Positions 10,915 to 20,499 of a stretch of 64,000 nt of DNA are shown piece after piece (position 1 is the stretch's first letter; every line of letters starts with the position of its first letter). Below the pieces are notes generated by a model that was not told the origin of the DNA, searched no databases, and worked only from the letters and a program-made list of their open reading frames with translations. The position numbers and the translations under genes are program-made. This DNA is from Hydrogenophaga sp. IBVHS2 (GTDB lineage: Bacteria > Pseudomonadota > Gammaproteobacteria > Burkholderiales > Burkholderiaceae_C), in the NCBI RefSeq assembly GCF_002127215.1, contig NZ_NFUT01000001.1, positions 919,095-983,094 of the forward strand. Direction: 5' to 3'.

Positions 10915-10935
10915 CCCGCCCGCGACAGGACCGGG

Positions 10936-10978
10936 TTGCGTTAGACGGTTTCGTTTCTAAAATCGCACGACCGTTCGT
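10936..10978 (+). promoter_or_regulatory. Candidate promoter and operator of the acyl-CoA catabolic run
   Basis: TTGCGT (10936-10941) and TAAAAT (10958-10963) are 16 bases apart, a fair sigma-70 type promoter in an otherwise GC-rich gap. Just downstream, ACGACCGTTCGT (10967-10978) has ACGA/TCGT inverted ends and sits where a repressor would block transcription. TetR-type regulators of fatty acid genes often use such sites, but no regulator gene is in the window, so the link is inferred. Confidence 0.4.
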
Positions 10979-11014
10979 TTTTACCGGTTTCGCTTTCCAC
11001 ACAGAGGAGCTTCC

Positions 11015-13135
11015 ATGACCGCTCAGTACCAGGTCCACGGCGACGTGGCCGTCATCACGCTGAACAACCCGCCGGTCAACGGCCTGGGTCTGTCGACCCG
11101 CCAGGGCATCACCGACGGGCTGGCCCGTGCCGAGGCCGATGCGGCCGTCAAGGCGGTGGTCATCACCGGCGCCGGCAAGGCCTTCTCGGGCGGCGCCGAC
11201 ATCCGCGAGTTCGGCACGCCCAAGGCGCTGGCCGAGCCCAACCTGCTGTCGGTGATCCTGGCGGTGGAGAACAGCCGCAAGCCGGTGGTGGCGGCCCTGC
11301 ACAGCGTGGCCATGGGCGGTGGTCTGGAGCTGGCGCTCGGCGCCCACTACCGCATCGCCGCTCCTGGCTGCAATGTGGCCCTGCCCGAGGTCAAGCTGGG
11401 CCTGATCCCGGGTGCCGGCGGCACCCAGCGCCTGCCGCGCGCGGTGGGGGTGGAGGTGGCCCTGAACATGATCGTCAGCGGCGAGCCGGTCAAGAGCGAG
11501 ATGCTGGCCCAGATCCCGGGCCAGAAACTCTTCGACAAGCTGGCCGCATCGGCCGAATCGCTGATGGACGAGGCCCTGGCCCTGGCCCGTGAGGTGGCCG
11601 CGCGCCACGCCGACGGCAGCCCGCTGCCGCTGGTGCGCAACCTGCCCTGCAAGCACAAGGACGGTGACGCCTACTTCCAGTTCGCCCGCAACATGGTCAA
11701 GGGCATGGCCAAGAACTTCCCGGCCCCGGGCAAGTGCGTGGACGCGGTGGAAGCCGCCACGCAGAAGAAGTTCAATGACGGCATGGCCTTCGAGCGCGAG
11801 ATCTTCATCAACCTGATGTGGACGCCCGAGTGCCGCGCGCTGCGCCACCTGTTCACCGCCGAACGCGCCGCCAGCAAGATCCCCGACGTGGCCGACGACA
11901 CGCCGCAGCGCAAGATCGAGAAGGTGGCCGTCATCGGCGCCGGCACCATGGGTGGCGGCATCTCCATGAACTTCCTCAATGCCGGCATCCCGGTCACCAT
12001 CCTGGAGACCAAACAGGAGGCCCTGGACCGCGGCGTGGGTGTCATGCGCGGCAACTACGAGGCGCAGGTGAAGAAGGGCAAGCTCAAGCAGGACAAGCTC
12101 GATGCCCGCATGGCGCTGCTCAAGACCACGCTGGACTACAAGGACATCGGCGACGCCGACCTGGTGATCGAGGCCGTGTTCGAGGACATGGGCGTCAAGG
12201 AAGCCGTGTTCAAGAAGCTGGATGAGGTCATGAAGCCCGGTGCCATCCTGGCCTCCAACACCTCCACGCTGGACGTGAACCAGATCGCCGCCTTCACGAA
12301 GCGCCCGCAGGACGTGGTGGGTCTGCACTTCTTCAGCCCGGCCAACGTCATGAAGCTGCTGGAGGTGGTGCGTGGCGAGAAGACCGCCAAGGACGTGATG
12401 GCCACCGTCATGACCGTGGCCAAGAAGATCAAGAAGACCGCCGTGGTCTCCGGCGTGTGCGACGGCTTCATCGGCAACCGCATGATCGAGCAGTACGGCC
12501 GCCAGGGCGGCTTCCTGCTGGACGAGGGCTGCACCCCGGCCCAGGTCGACCGCGCGATCGAGAAGTTCGGCTTTGCCATGGGCCCCTTCCGCATGGGCGA
12601 CCTGGCCGGCAACGACATCGGCTGGGCGATCCGCAAGCGCCGCTATGTGGAGAAGCCGGACATGAAGTACAGCAAGACCGCCGACCTGCTGTGCGAGAAG
12701 GGCCGCTTCGGCCAGAAGGTGGGCAAGGGCTGGTACGACTATGTGTCGGGCAAGCGCGACGCCATTCCCAACGCCGAGGTGGAGCAGATGATCGCCGACC
12801 ACCGCGCCGCACTCGGCATCAAGCCGCGCAAGATCTCCGACGAAGAAATCGTGCAGCGCCTGGTGTTCTCGCTGGTCAACGAGGCCGCCCACATCCTGGA
12901 AGAGGGCATTGCCAACAAGGCCAGCGACATCGATGTGGTCTACATCTTCGGCTACGGCTTCCCGGTGCACCGCGGCGGTCCGCTGAAGTACGCCGACGAG
13001 GTGGGCCTGTTCAACGTGGTCCAGGCCATGAAGCGCTTCCAGCAGAACCCGCTGGACGACGCGAAGTTCTGGGAGCCGGCCCCGCTGATCAAGCGCCTGG
13101 TGGCCGAGGGGAAAAATTTCAACGGCGCGAACTGA
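11015..13135 (+). CDS. Bifunctional enoyl-CoA hydratase / 3-hydroxyacyl-CoA dehydrogenase
   Basis: This FadB/FadJ-type fusion (706 residues) performs two middle steps of beta-oxidation: hydration of trans-2-enoyl-CoA and NAD-dependent oxidation of the 3-hydroxyacyl-CoA. The N-terminal crotonase domain (about 1-200) has both expected glutamates, in MGGGLELAL and in [18 protein letters not shown]. The dehydrogenase Rossmann motif is [11 protein letters not shown] (about residue 308). The catalytic histidine lies in [18 protein letters not shown], and the C-terminal helical domains follow. GAGGAG precedes the ATG. It leads the long plus-strand operon and is followed by its thiolase partner. Confidence 0.94.
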   Translation: MTAQYQVHGDVAVITLNNPPVNGLGLSTRQGITDGLARAEADAAVKAVVITGAGKAFSGGADIREFGTPKALAEPNLLSVILAVENSRKPVVAALHSVAMGGGLELALGAHYRIAAPGCNVALPEVKLGLIPGAGGTQRLPRAVGVEVALNMIVSGEPVKSEMLAQIPGQKLFDKLAASAESLMDEALALAREVAARHADGSPLPLVRNLPCKHKDGDAYFQFARNMVKGMAKNFPAPGKCVDAVEAATQKKFNDGMAFEREIFINLMWTPECRALRHLFTAERAASKIPDVADDTPQRKIEKVAVIGAGTMGGGISMNFLNAGIPVTILETKQEALDRGVGVMRGNYEAQVKKGKLKQDKLDARMALLKTTLDYKDIGDADLVIEAVFEDMGVKEAVFKKLDEVMKPGAILASNTSTLDVNQIAAFTKRPQDVVGLHFFSPANVMKLLEVVRGEKTAKDVMATVMTVAKKIKKTAVVSGVCDGFIGNRMIEQYGRQGGFLLDEGCTPAQVDRAIEKFGFAMGPFRMGDLAGNDIGWAIRKRRYVEKPDMKYSKTADLLCEKGRFGQKVGKGWYDYVSGKRDAIPNAEVEQMIADHRAALGIKPRKISDEEIVQRLVFSLVNEAAHILEEGIANKASDIDVVYIFGYGFPVHRGGPLKYADEVGLFNVVQAMKRFQQNPLDDAKFWEPAPLIKRLVAEGKNFNGAN

Positions 13136-13163
13136 AGCCCGGAACCGAATCAGGAGATTTCAC

Positions 13164-14339
13164 ATGAGCAACGCCGTCATTGTTTCCACCGCCCGCACCC
13201 CCCTGGCCAAGAGCTGGAAGGGCGCCTTCAACATGACCCATGGCGCCACCCTGGGTGGCCATGCGGTGCGCCATGCCATCGAGCGCGCCGGCATCGACCC
13301 CGGCGCGGTCGAGGACGTCATCATGGGCTGCGCCAACCCCGAAGGCGCCACTGGCGCCAACATCGCGCGCCAGATCGCCCTGATGGCCGACCTGCCCATC
13401 ACCGTCTCGGGCATGACCGTCAACCGCTTCTGCTCGTCCGGCCTGCAGACCATCGCCCTGGCAGCGCAACGCGTGATCGCCGGTGAAGGCGACGTGTATG
13501 TAGCCGGTGGCGTGGAGAGCATCTCCTGCGTGCAGCAGGAAATGAACCAGCACATGCTGCGCGACCTGGCGCTGGACAAGAAGAAGCCCGCCATCTACTG
13601 GAACATGCTGCAGACCGCCGAGCAGGTGGCCCAGCGCTACGGCATCGGCCGTGACGTGATGGACGAGTACGGCGCCGCCAGCCAGCAAAAAGCCTGCAAG
13701 GCCCAGGCCGACGGCCTGTTCGACGCCGAGATCGCCCCCATCACCGTGACCGCCGGCGTGGCCGACAAGGTCATGGGCCTGATGACCAAACAGGTCACGG
13801 TCAGCAAGGACGAGGGCACCCGCGAAGGCACCACCAAGGAAGGCATTGCCGGCATCAAGCCCGCCATTCCGGGCGGTGTGGTGTCGGCCGGCAACGCCAG
13901 CCAGTTCAGCGACGGCGCCGGCGCCTGCGTGGTGGTGAGCGAGCAGTACGCCAGCAGCCACAACCTCAAGCCCCTGGGCCGTTTCCTGGGCTTTGCGGTG
14001 GCCGGATGCGAGCCCGACGAGATGGGCATCGGCCCGGTGTTCGCCGTGCCCAAGGTGCTGAAAAAGCTGGGCTTGACGGTCAATGACATCGATCTGTGGG
14101 AGCTCAACGAAGCCTTCGCGGTCCAGGTGATTTACTGCCGCGACAAGCTGGGCATTCCGGCCGACCGCCTGAACGTCAACGGCGGCGCCATCGCCCTGGG
14201 TCACCCCTACGGTGTGTCGGGCCAGCGCCTGACCGGCCATGCCCTCATCGAAGGCAAGCGCCGTGGCGCCAAGCGGGTCTGCGTGACCATGTGCATCGGC
14301 GGCGGCATGGGTGCTGCCGGCGTGTTCGAAGTGCTCTGA
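13164..14339 (+). CDS. Acetyl-CoA C-acyltransferase (thiolase)
   Basis: This thiolase (391 residues) cleaves 3-ketoacyl-CoA to acetyl-CoA and a shortened acyl-CoA. The nucleophilic cysteine is in [17 protein letters not shown] (residue about 91). The histidine is in [17 protein letters not shown], and the second cysteine in [14 protein letters not shown] close to the C-terminus. It starts 28 bases after the dehydrogenase gene with AGGAG upstream, so it is very likely its functional partner (FadA role). Sequence cannot tell a degradative from a biosynthetic thiolase with certainty, but the operon favours degradation. Confidence 0.93.
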   Translation: MSNAVIVSTARTPLAKSWKGAFNMTHGATLGGHAVRHAIERAGIDPGAVEDVIMGCANPEGATGANIARQIALMADLPITVSGMTVNRFCSSGLQTIALAAQRVIAGEGDVYVAGGVESISCVQQEMNQHMLRDLALDKKKPAIYWNMLQTAEQVAQRYGIGRDVMDEYGAASQQKACKAQADGLFDAEIAPITVTAGVADKVMGLMTKQVTVSKDEGTREGTTKEGIAGIKPAIPGGVVSAGNASQFSDGAGACVVVSEQYASSHNLKPLGRFLGFAVAGCEPDEMGIGPVFAVPKVLKKLGLTVNDIDLWELNEAFAVQVIYCRDKLGIPADRLNVNGGAIALGHPYGVSGQRLTGHALIEGKRRGAKRVCVTMCIGGGMGAAGVFEVL

Positions 14340-14361
14340 TCCGGTTTGCCGCCTGCCCGCC

Positions 14362-16203
14362 ATGAGCCTGCGTCCCACTGTCGACTTCCTGCTGCACGAC
14401 TGGCTCAAGGTCGGTTCGCTGCAGCAGCGCGAGCGTTTTGCCGACCACAGCCGCGAGACCTTCGACGCGGTGCTCGACACCTGCGAGCGCATCGCCCGCG
14501 AGAAGTACGCGCCGTTCAACCGGCTGGTGGACACCCAGGAGCCGCACTTCGACGGCGAGCGGGTGATCCTGCCGCAGGCCACGCATGACGCCCAGCGCGC
14601 CTACGCCGAGAGCGGCATGCTGAGCGCGGCGCAGGACTACGAGGTGGGCGGCATGCAGCTGCCCTACACGGTGGAGGCGGCTGCCAACGCCTTCTTTGCC
14701 ATGGCATCGGTCAGCATCGGCAGCGGCATGCTGACCACCGGCAACGCCAACCTGCTGATGGCGCACGGCACCGGGCTGCAGAAGCAGGTGTTTGCGCTCA
14801 ACGAGTTCAACGGCCGCTTCAGCGGCACCATGTGCCTGAGCGAGCCGCAGGCCGGCTCCAGCCTGAGCGACGTGGCCACGCGCGCCGTGCCCGACGGCGA
14901 GGGCTTCGAGACCGATCCGCTGGGCCCGCGCTACCGGCTCAAGGGCAACAAGATGTGGATCAGCGCCGGCGAGCACGAGCTGACCGAAAACATCATCCAC
15001 CTGGTGCTGGCCAAGATCCCCGGGCCGGACGGGCAGCTGCCGCCGGGGGTCAAGGGCATCTCGCTGTTCATCGTGCCCAAGAAGCTGGTGGGCACCGACG
15101 GCCAGCTCACCGGCGCGCGCAACGACGTGGCGCTGGCCGGCCTCAACCACAAATGCGGCTGGCGCGGCACCACCAACACGCTGCTGAACTTCGGTGAAGG
15201 CAAATACCCGGTGGCATCGCCCGGCTCGGCGCAACCGGCGCCGGGCGCCATCGGTTACCTGGTGGGCCGGCCCGGCGAGGGCCTGCGCTGCATGTTCCAC
15301 ATGATGAACGAGGCCCGCATCGGCGTGGGCATGGCGGCCACCATGCTGGGCATGGCGGGCTACCACGCCAGCCTAGACTACGCCAAGAACCGGCCGCAGG
15401 GCCGGCCCATGGGGCCGGGTGGCAAGGACCCGGCCCAGCCGCAGATCCGCATCATCGAGCACGCCGATGTGAAGCGCATGCTGCTGGCCCAGAAGAGCTA
15501 TTGCGAAGGCGCGCTGGCCCTGGAGCTGTACTGCGCCCGGCTGGTCGACGAGCAGCACACCGGCACGCCGCAGGCGGCCGACGAGGCCCGCCTGCTGCTC
15601 GAAGTGCTGACCCCCATTGCCAAGAGCTGGCCCAGCGAATGGTGCCTGGAGGCCAACAGCCTGGCCATCCAGGTGCACGGCGGCTACGGCTACACCCGCG
15701 ACTTCCCGGTGGAGCAGTACTGGCGCGACAACCGCCTGAACATGATCCACGAAGGCACCCACGGCATCCAGGGCATGGACCTGCTGGGTCGCAAGGTGCT
15801 GATGGAAAACGGCCGCGGCCTGCAGCTGCTGGCCGGTCGCATCAATGCCACCATCGAACGCGCCATCCAGGTGCCGGAACTGGCGGTGCACGCCAACGCC
15901 CTGGGCCAGGCGCTGGCGCAGGTGGGCGCCGCCACCAAGGCCGCCTGGGCCACCGGCAACCCCAGCGATGCGCTGGCCAACGCCGTGCCCTATCTGCAGG
16001 CCTTCGGTCACACGGTGCTGGCGTGGATCTGGCTGGACGTCGCACTCACCGCACAGTCCGCACCCGACGGTGCCGCCCGCACCGGCCGGCTGGCCGCCAT
16101 GCGTTTCTTCTTCCATTACGAGCTGCCCAAGATCGGCGCCTGGCTGCAGGTGGTGAGCAGCCGCGACCAGACCTGTGCGGCCCTGCCCGAGGAGGCCTTC
16201 TGA
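14362..16203 (+). CDS. Acyl-CoA dehydrogenase, large C-terminally extended type
   Basis: This FAD-dependent enzyme carries out the first oxidation of beta-oxidation. The ATG at 14362 (MSLRPTVDFLLHDWLKV) fits the family better than the upstream in-frame ATG and gives 613 residues, the length of the extended FadE5-like class. FAD/substrate motifs include CLSEPQAGSSLSDV and the loop NKMWISAGEHELTEN. The catalytic glutamate is expected in IHEGTHGIQGMDLLGRK, and the extra C-terminal domain starts around residue 480. The stop overlaps the start of the next gene (TGATG), so translation is coupled. Confidence 0.92.
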   Translation: MSLRPTVDFLLHDWLKVGSLQQRERFADHSRETFDAVLDTCERIAREKYAPFNRLVDTQEPHFDGERVILPQATHDAQRAYAESGMLSAAQDYEVGGMQLPYTVEAAANAFFAMASVSIGSGMLTTGNANLLMAHGTGLQKQVFALNEFNGRFSGTMCLSEPQAGSSLSDVATRAVPDGEGFETDPLGPRYRLKGNKMWISAGEHELTENIIHLVLAKIPGPDGQLPPGVKGISLFIVPKKLVGTDGQLTGARNDVALAGLNHKCGWRGTTNTLLNFGEGKYPVASPGSAQPAPGAIGYLVGRPGEGLRCMFHMMNEARIGVGMAATMLGMAGYHASLDYAKNRPQGRPMGPGGKDPAQPQIRIIEHADVKRMLLAQKSYCEGALALELYCARLVDEQHTGTPQAADEARLLLEVLTPIAKSWPSEWCLEANSLAIQVHGGYGYTRDFPVEQYWRDNRLNMIHEGTHGIQGMDLLGRKVLMENGRGLQLLAGRINATIERAIQVPELAVHANALGQALAQVGAATKAAWATGNPSDALANAVPYLQAFGHTVLAWIWLDVALTAQSAPDGAARTGRLAAMRFFFHYELPKIGAWLQVVSSRDQTCAALPEEAF

Positions 16204-16520
16204 TGCTGCGCCACATCGTGATGTGGACGCTGAAAGAAGAGGCCGAAGGCGCCGACCGCGCCACCAATGTGCAGCGCGCCCGCGAGCTGCTGCTGGGCTG
16301 CGCGGCCATCACGCCGGGCATCCTGCAGTTCTCGGTGGGCACTGCGACACCGGGCATGGACTGCACCGCCGACCTGGTGCTCGACAGCAGCTTCACCGAT
16401 GCTGCTGCGCTGGCGGCCTACCAGAACCACCCGACCCACGTGGCGATCAAGCCGTTCATGAAGGCGGTGGTTCAGAGCCGCCACTGCATGGACTTCCACG
16501 TGCCCGACACCAACAACTGA
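16203..16520 (+). CDS. Dabb-family (stress-responsive alpha/beta-barrel) protein
   Basis: This 105-residue protein starts MLRHIVMWTLKEEAEG, the typical opening of the dimeric alpha/beta barrel (Dabb) family. A histidine-rich C-terminal strand (SRHCMDFHVPDT) follows. Members act as small ligand-binding or cyclase-like proteins, and no precise reaction can be assigned here. Its ATG overlaps the stop of the acyl-CoA dehydrogenase, so it is made together with it and probably has an accessory role in acyl-CoA breakdown. Confidence 0.8.
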   Translation: MLRHIVMWTLKEEAEGADRATNVQRARELLLGCAAITPGILQFSVGTATPGMDCTADLVLDSSFTDAAALAAYQNHPTHVAIKPFMKAVVQSRHCMDFHVPDTNN

Positions 16521-16533
16521 AGGAGGAGACCCC

Positions 16534-17325
16534 ATGACCCGCAACGTTCACCAGCTGTTCGACCTCAAGGGCCGCACCGCGCTCATCACCGGCGGCTCGC
16601 GCGGCCTGGGCCTGCAGATGGCCCATGCCCTGGGCGAGGCCGGCGCGCGCGTGCTGATCAGCTCGCGCAAGGCCGAGGACCTGGAAGCCGCCACCGCCGA
16701 GCTGCAGGCCGCCGGCATCGATGCCCGCTGGGTGGCCGCCGACTGCTCGAAGGAAGACGACATCCGCCGCCTGGCCAGCGAGACCGCCCAGCGACTGGGC
16801 GATGTGGACATCCTGGTCAACAACGCGGGTGCCGCCTGGGGCGCCCCGGCCGAAGACCACCCGGTCGAGGCCTGGGACAAGGTCATGAACCTGAACGTGC
16901 GCAGCTATTTCATCCTGAGCCAGCTCGTGGCCAAGGCCAGCATGATTCCGCGGCGCACCGGCAGCATCATCAACACCGCGTCGATTGCCGGCCTGGGCGG
17001 CAACCCGCGCGACATGAAGACCATCGCCTACAACACCTCCAAGGGCGCGGTGATCAACTTCACCCGCGCGCTGGCGGCGGAGTGGGGCGCCCACGGCATC
17101 CGCGTGAACGCCATCTGCCCGGGTTTCTTCCCCAGCAAGATGACCGCCGGCACCCTCAAGGCCATGGGCGAGGAACGCCTGGCCGCCCACGCCCCGCTGG
17201 GCCGCCTGGGCGACGACGAAGACCTCAAGGGCCTGACCCTGCTGTACGCCAGCGACGCCGGCAAGCACATCACCGGCCAGTGGCTGGCGGTGGATGGCGG
17301 TGTGAGCATCATCACGGGCGGGTGA
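16534..17325 (+). CDS. SDR family oxidoreductase
   Basis: This short-chain dehydrogenase (263 residues) has the NAD(P) motif TGGSRGLGLQM at the N-terminus, then NNAG, and the catalytic Ser in NTASIAGLGG with Tyr and Lys in YNTSKGA. The C-terminus GQWLAVDGGVSI is typical of FabG/gluconate 5-dehydrogenase-like members. In this operon it probably oxidises or reduces a hydroxyacyl or keto intermediate. GGAGGAG precedes the ATG. The subfamily substrate cannot be fixed from sequence. Confidence 0.9.
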   Translation: MTRNVHQLFDLKGRTALITGGSRGLGLQMAHALGEAGARVLISSRKAEDLEAATAELQAAGIDARWVAADCSKEDDIRRLASETAQRLGDVDILVNNAGAAWGAPAEDHPVEAWDKVMNLNVRSYFILSQLVAKASMIPRRTGSIINTASIAGLGGNPRDMKTIAYNTSKGAVINFTRALAAEWGAHGIRVNAICPGFFPSKMTAGTLKAMGEERLAAHAPLGRLGDDEDLKGLTLLYASDAGKHITGQWLAVDGGVSIITGG

Positions 17326-17329
17326 TCGT

Positions 17330-17758
17330 TTGGAATTCTCTGTCCGCATTCCCTTCGTCGAGCTGCTCGGCTTCGAGCTGCGCCGCATGGACGGTGGCGA
17401 GGCCGAGATCGCTTTCGATCCGGCCGCCGACCACCTGAATTCCTTCGACGTGATCCACGGCGGCGCCAGCATGACGCTGCTCGATGTGGTCATGGCGCAT
17501 GCGGCCCGGTCGGTGCAGCCCGACATGGGCGCCGTCACCATCGAGATGAAGACCAGCTTCATGCGCGCCGCCCAGGGCCCGGTGGTGGCCAAGGGCCGGC
17601 TGCTGCACCGCACCGCCACCATGGCCTTCACCGAAGGCCAGGTGTTCAACGCCGCCGGGCAGCTGTGCTGCCACGCCACCGGCACCTTCAAGTTCGTGCC
17701 GCGCCTGCCCACCGGGCCGGCCAGCACGAAGGAACTCAACCGGGTGAAGACCGACTGA
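17330..17758 (+). CDS. PaaI-type hotdog thioesterase
   Basis: This 142-residue single hotdog domain contains NSFDVIHGGASMTLLDVVMA, the conserved helix region of PaaI-family acyl-CoA thioesterases that hydrolyse acyl- or aryl-CoA thioesters. The only start that fits the family is TTG at 17330, four bases after the SDR stop. The weak start and tight spacing suggest coupling to the upstream gene. Its likely role is to release stalled CoA esters and recover free CoA during catabolism. Confidence 0.85.
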   Translation: MEFSVRIPFVELLGFELRRMDGGEAEIAFDPAADHLNSFDVIHGGASMTLLDVVMAHAARSVQPDMGAVTIEMKTSFMRAAQGPVVAKGRLLHRTATMAFTEGQVFNAAGQLCCHATGTFKFVPRLPTGPASTKELNRVKTD

Positions 17759-17795
17759 CCCGGTCTGCCCATTTCACGCTCACCGGAGAACCCCC

Positions 17796-18812
17796 ATGCC
17801 TGCCAACCGCCAGATCCTGCTCGACAACCGCCCCCAGGGTGAAGCCACCGTCTCCAACTTCAGGCTGGTCACCACCGACACGCCGGCCCTGGCCGACGGC
17901 CAGGTGCTGGTGCGCCACCACTTCCTCAGCCTGGACCCCTACATGCGCGGCCGCATGAACGACAGCAAGAGCTACGCCGCGTCGCAGCCGCTGGGCGAGG
18001 TCATGATCGGCGGCACCGTGGGCGAGGTGGTCGAATCGAAGCACCCGAAGTACAAGGTGGGCGACCAGGTGGTCGGCATGGGCGGCTGGCAGGAGTACAG
18101 CGTGGTCGATGCCAACCAGCCTGGCGCGCTGCGCAAGGTGGACACCACCCATGTGCCCCTGAGCCACTACCTGGGCGCGGTCGGCATGCCCGGCGTGACC
18201 GCCTGGTACGGCCTGGTGAAGATCATCGAACCCAAGGCCGGCGAGACGGTGGTGGTGAGTGCGGCCACCGGTGCCGTGGGCAGCGCCTTCGCCGCCCTGG
18301 CCAAGGCCCGTGGCTGCCGCGTGGTCGGCATTGCCGGCGGCCCGGACAAATGCGCCTATGCCGTCAACGAACTGCACTTCGACGCCTGCATCGACTACAA
18401 GCTGCACAAGGACATGTACTCGCTGGCCAAGGCCCTGAAAGAGGCCTGCCCGAACGGCATCGACGGCTACTTCGAGAACGTGGGCGGCATGGTGCTCGAT
18501 GCCGTGCTGCTGCGCATGAACGCCTTCGGCCGCATCGCCGTGTGCGGCATGATCGCCGGCTACGACGGTGCGCCCCTGCCCATGGCCAACCCGGCCCTGA
18601 TCCTGGTCAACCGCCTGAAGGTGCAGGGCTTCATCGTCAGCGAGCACATGGAAGTCTGGCCCGAGGCCCTGACCGAACTCGGCACCCTGGTGGCCACCGG
18701 CAAGCTCCGCCCGCGCGAGACCGTGGCCCAGGGCATCGAATCGGCACCGGAAGCCTTCATGGGCCTGCTGCGCGGCCGCAATTTCGGCAAGCAGCTGGTC
18801 AAGCTGATCTGA
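17796..18812 (+). CDS. NADP-dependent MDR-family oxidoreductase (CurA/YncB-like)
   Basis: This 338-residue zinc-free medium-chain reductase has an N-terminal GroES-like part (HHFLSLDPYMRGRM). The nucleotide domain has SAATGAVGSAFAALAKARGC, followed by GGPDKC. The pattern, including the YFENVGG segment, fits the leukotriene B4 dehydrogenase/CurA group that reduces the C=C bond of enones with NADPH. It starts 37 bases after the thioesterase with GGAG upstream. In this operon it may act on unsaturated intermediates; the true substrate is unknown. Confidence 0.88.
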   Translation: MPANRQILLDNRPQGEATVSNFRLVTTDTPALADGQVLVRHHFLSLDPYMRGRMNDSKSYAASQPLGEVMIGGTVGEVVESKHPKYKVGDQVVGMGGWQEYSVVDANQPGALRKVDTTHVPLSHYLGAVGMPGVTAWYGLVKIIEPKAGETVVVSAATGAVGSAFAALAKARGCRVVGIAGGPDKCAYAVNELHFDACIDYKLHKDMYSLAKALKEACPNGIDGYFENVGGMVLDAVLLRMNAFGRIAVCGMIAGYDGAPLPMANPALILVNRLKVQGFIVSEHMEVWPEALTELGTLVATGKLRPRETVAQGIESAPEAFMGLLRGRNFGKQLVKLI

Positions 18813-18820
18813 GGTCGGCG

Positions 18821-20479
18821 GTGTCGGCCACGCACGAGGTCTTCAACCAGCCTGCGCCGCTGCAGGATGTGAACCTGTTCGACATCCAGCGGCCGCTGCA
18901 GTCGGCCCTGCGGCTGCACGCGCCCGACCTTGATGTGGCCCCGCTGCGCGCGCTGGGCCTGCTCGCCGGCAGTGCGGACATGCAGCAGCACGCCCGGCTG
19001 GCCAACACCCACCCGCCGCAGCTGCACACCCACAGCCGCTTCGGCCACCGCATCGACGAGGTGGAATTCCACCCCTCGTACCACGCGCTCATGGCGGCCG
19101 CCACCGGCGCCGGCCTGCACGGCAGCGCCTTCGGCGCCGAGGCCCAGGCCACCGGCCATGCCCACCTGCGGCGAGCCGCCGGTTTCATGCTGTTCACCGA
19201 GCTAGAACCCTCCATCCTGTGCCCCGTCTCGATGACCTATGCGGTCACGCCGGCGCTGCAGTCCAACGCGGCGGTTTATGCCGACTGGGGACCGGGACTG
19301 ACCTCGCGGGCCTACGACCCGGTGCTCAAGCCCTGGCATGCCAAGGCCGGCCTGACCATGGGCATGGGCATGACCGAGAAGCAGGGCGGCTCGGACGTGC
19401 GGGCCAACACCACCCGGGCCGAACCCGACGGATCGGACGCCTGGGGCGAGCGCTGGCGCATCACCGGCCACAAGTGGTTCTTCTCGGCCCCGATGTGCGA
19501 CGCCTTCCTGGTGCTGGCGCAGACGCCGGGCGGGCTGTCCTGCTTCTTCCTGCCCCGGGTGCTCCCCGAATGGGCCGGGGGCGGCCTGAATGCGCTGCGC
19601 ATCCAGCGCCTCAAGGACAAGCTGGGCAACCAGGCCAACGCCAGCTCCGAGGTGGAGTTCGTGGGTGCCACCGCCTGGCTGGTGGGCGAGGAGGGCCGGG
19701 GCATCCCGCAGATCCTGGCCATGGGCACGCTGACCCGGCTCGACTGCGCGCTGGGCACCGCCGGCCTGATGCGCCAGGCGCTCAGCCTGGCCCTGCACCA
19801 CACCACCCAGCGCAAGGCCTTCGGCAAGTTCCTGATCGACCAGCCGCTCATGCAGAACGTACTGGCCGACCTGGCGCTCGAATCCGAGGCCGCCACCGCC
19901 CTGGCCCTGCGGCTGGCCCACAGCTTCGACCGGCCCCACGACCCGCATGAGCAGGTGATGTCCCGGCTGCTCACGCCGGTGGCCAAGTTCTGGGTCTGCA
20001 AGCGCGGCAGCCACTTCGCGCAGGAGGCCATGGAATGCCTGGGCGGCAACGGCTATGTGGAGGAGGGTGGGCAGGGCGTCATGGCCCGCATCTACCGCGA
20101 GATGCCGCTCAACTCCATCTGGGAAGGCGCCGGCAACATCATGGCGCTCGATCTGCTGCGCGCCCTGCGCAAGGCCGATGCGGCCGCCGCACTGGCCCAT
20201 GAACTGGCGCCGGCCCGCGGCATGCACCCGGCGCTCGACCGGCTGGCCGCCCAGCTGCCGCTGCGGGTGGAGGCCATGGCCACCGAGATGGAGGCCCGCC
20301 GGCTGGCGCAGGACGTGGCCCTGGCGGTGCAGGCCGCGCTGCTGGCGCGCACCGCGCCGCTGGCGGTGTTTGCGGCCTTCTGCGATTCGCGCATCGGCGG
20401 TCACTGGGGCTACAGCTTCGGCTCGCTGAACGCCGCCACCGATTTCGGGGCGATCATCGATCGCGCCCGCCCACACTGA
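18821..20479 (+). CDS. AidB-like acyl-CoA dehydrogenase
   Basis: This 552-residue flavoprotein is of the AidB/isovaleryl-CoA dehydrogenase-like group. The frame runs back to 18350, overlapping the reductase gene, so I place the start at GTG 18821, 8 bases after the reductase stop. It begins SATHEVFNQPAPLQDVNLFD, which matches AidB N-termini. Visible features are GMGMTEKQGGSDVRANTT, the FAD region RITGHKWFFSAPMCDAF and the C-terminal SIWEGAGNIMALDLLRAL. E. coli AidB binds DNA in the alkylation response, but in this operon it may simply oxidise an acyl-CoA. No ada or alkB neighbour is seen. Confidence 0.87.
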   Translation: MSATHEVFNQPAPLQDVNLFDIQRPLQSALRLHAPDLDVAPLRALGLLAGSADMQQHARLANTHPPQLHTHSRFGHRIDEVEFHPSYHALMAAATGAGLHGSAFGAEAQATGHAHLRRAAGFMLFTELEPSILCPVSMTYAVTPALQSNAAVYADWGPGLTSRAYDPVLKPWHAKAGLTMGMGMTEKQGGSDVRANTTRAEPDGSDAWGERWRITGHKWFFSAPMCDAFLVLAQTPGGLSCFFLPRVLPEWAGGGLNALRIQRLKDKLGNQANASSEVEFVGATAWLVGEEGRGIPQILAMGTLTRLDCALGTAGLMRQALSLALHHTTQRKAFGKFLIDQPLMQNVLADLALESEAATALALRLAHSFDRPHDPHEQVMSRLLTPVAKFWVCKRGSHFAQEAMECLGGNGYVEEGGQGVMARIYREMPLNSIWEGAGNIMALDLLRALRKADAAAALAHELAPARGMHPALDRLAAQLPLRVEAMATEMEARRLAQDVALAVQAALLARTAPLAVFAAFCDSRIGGHWGYSFGSLNAATDFGAIIDRARPH

Positions 20480-20499
20480 CATTCACGCCGGAGAGCACC

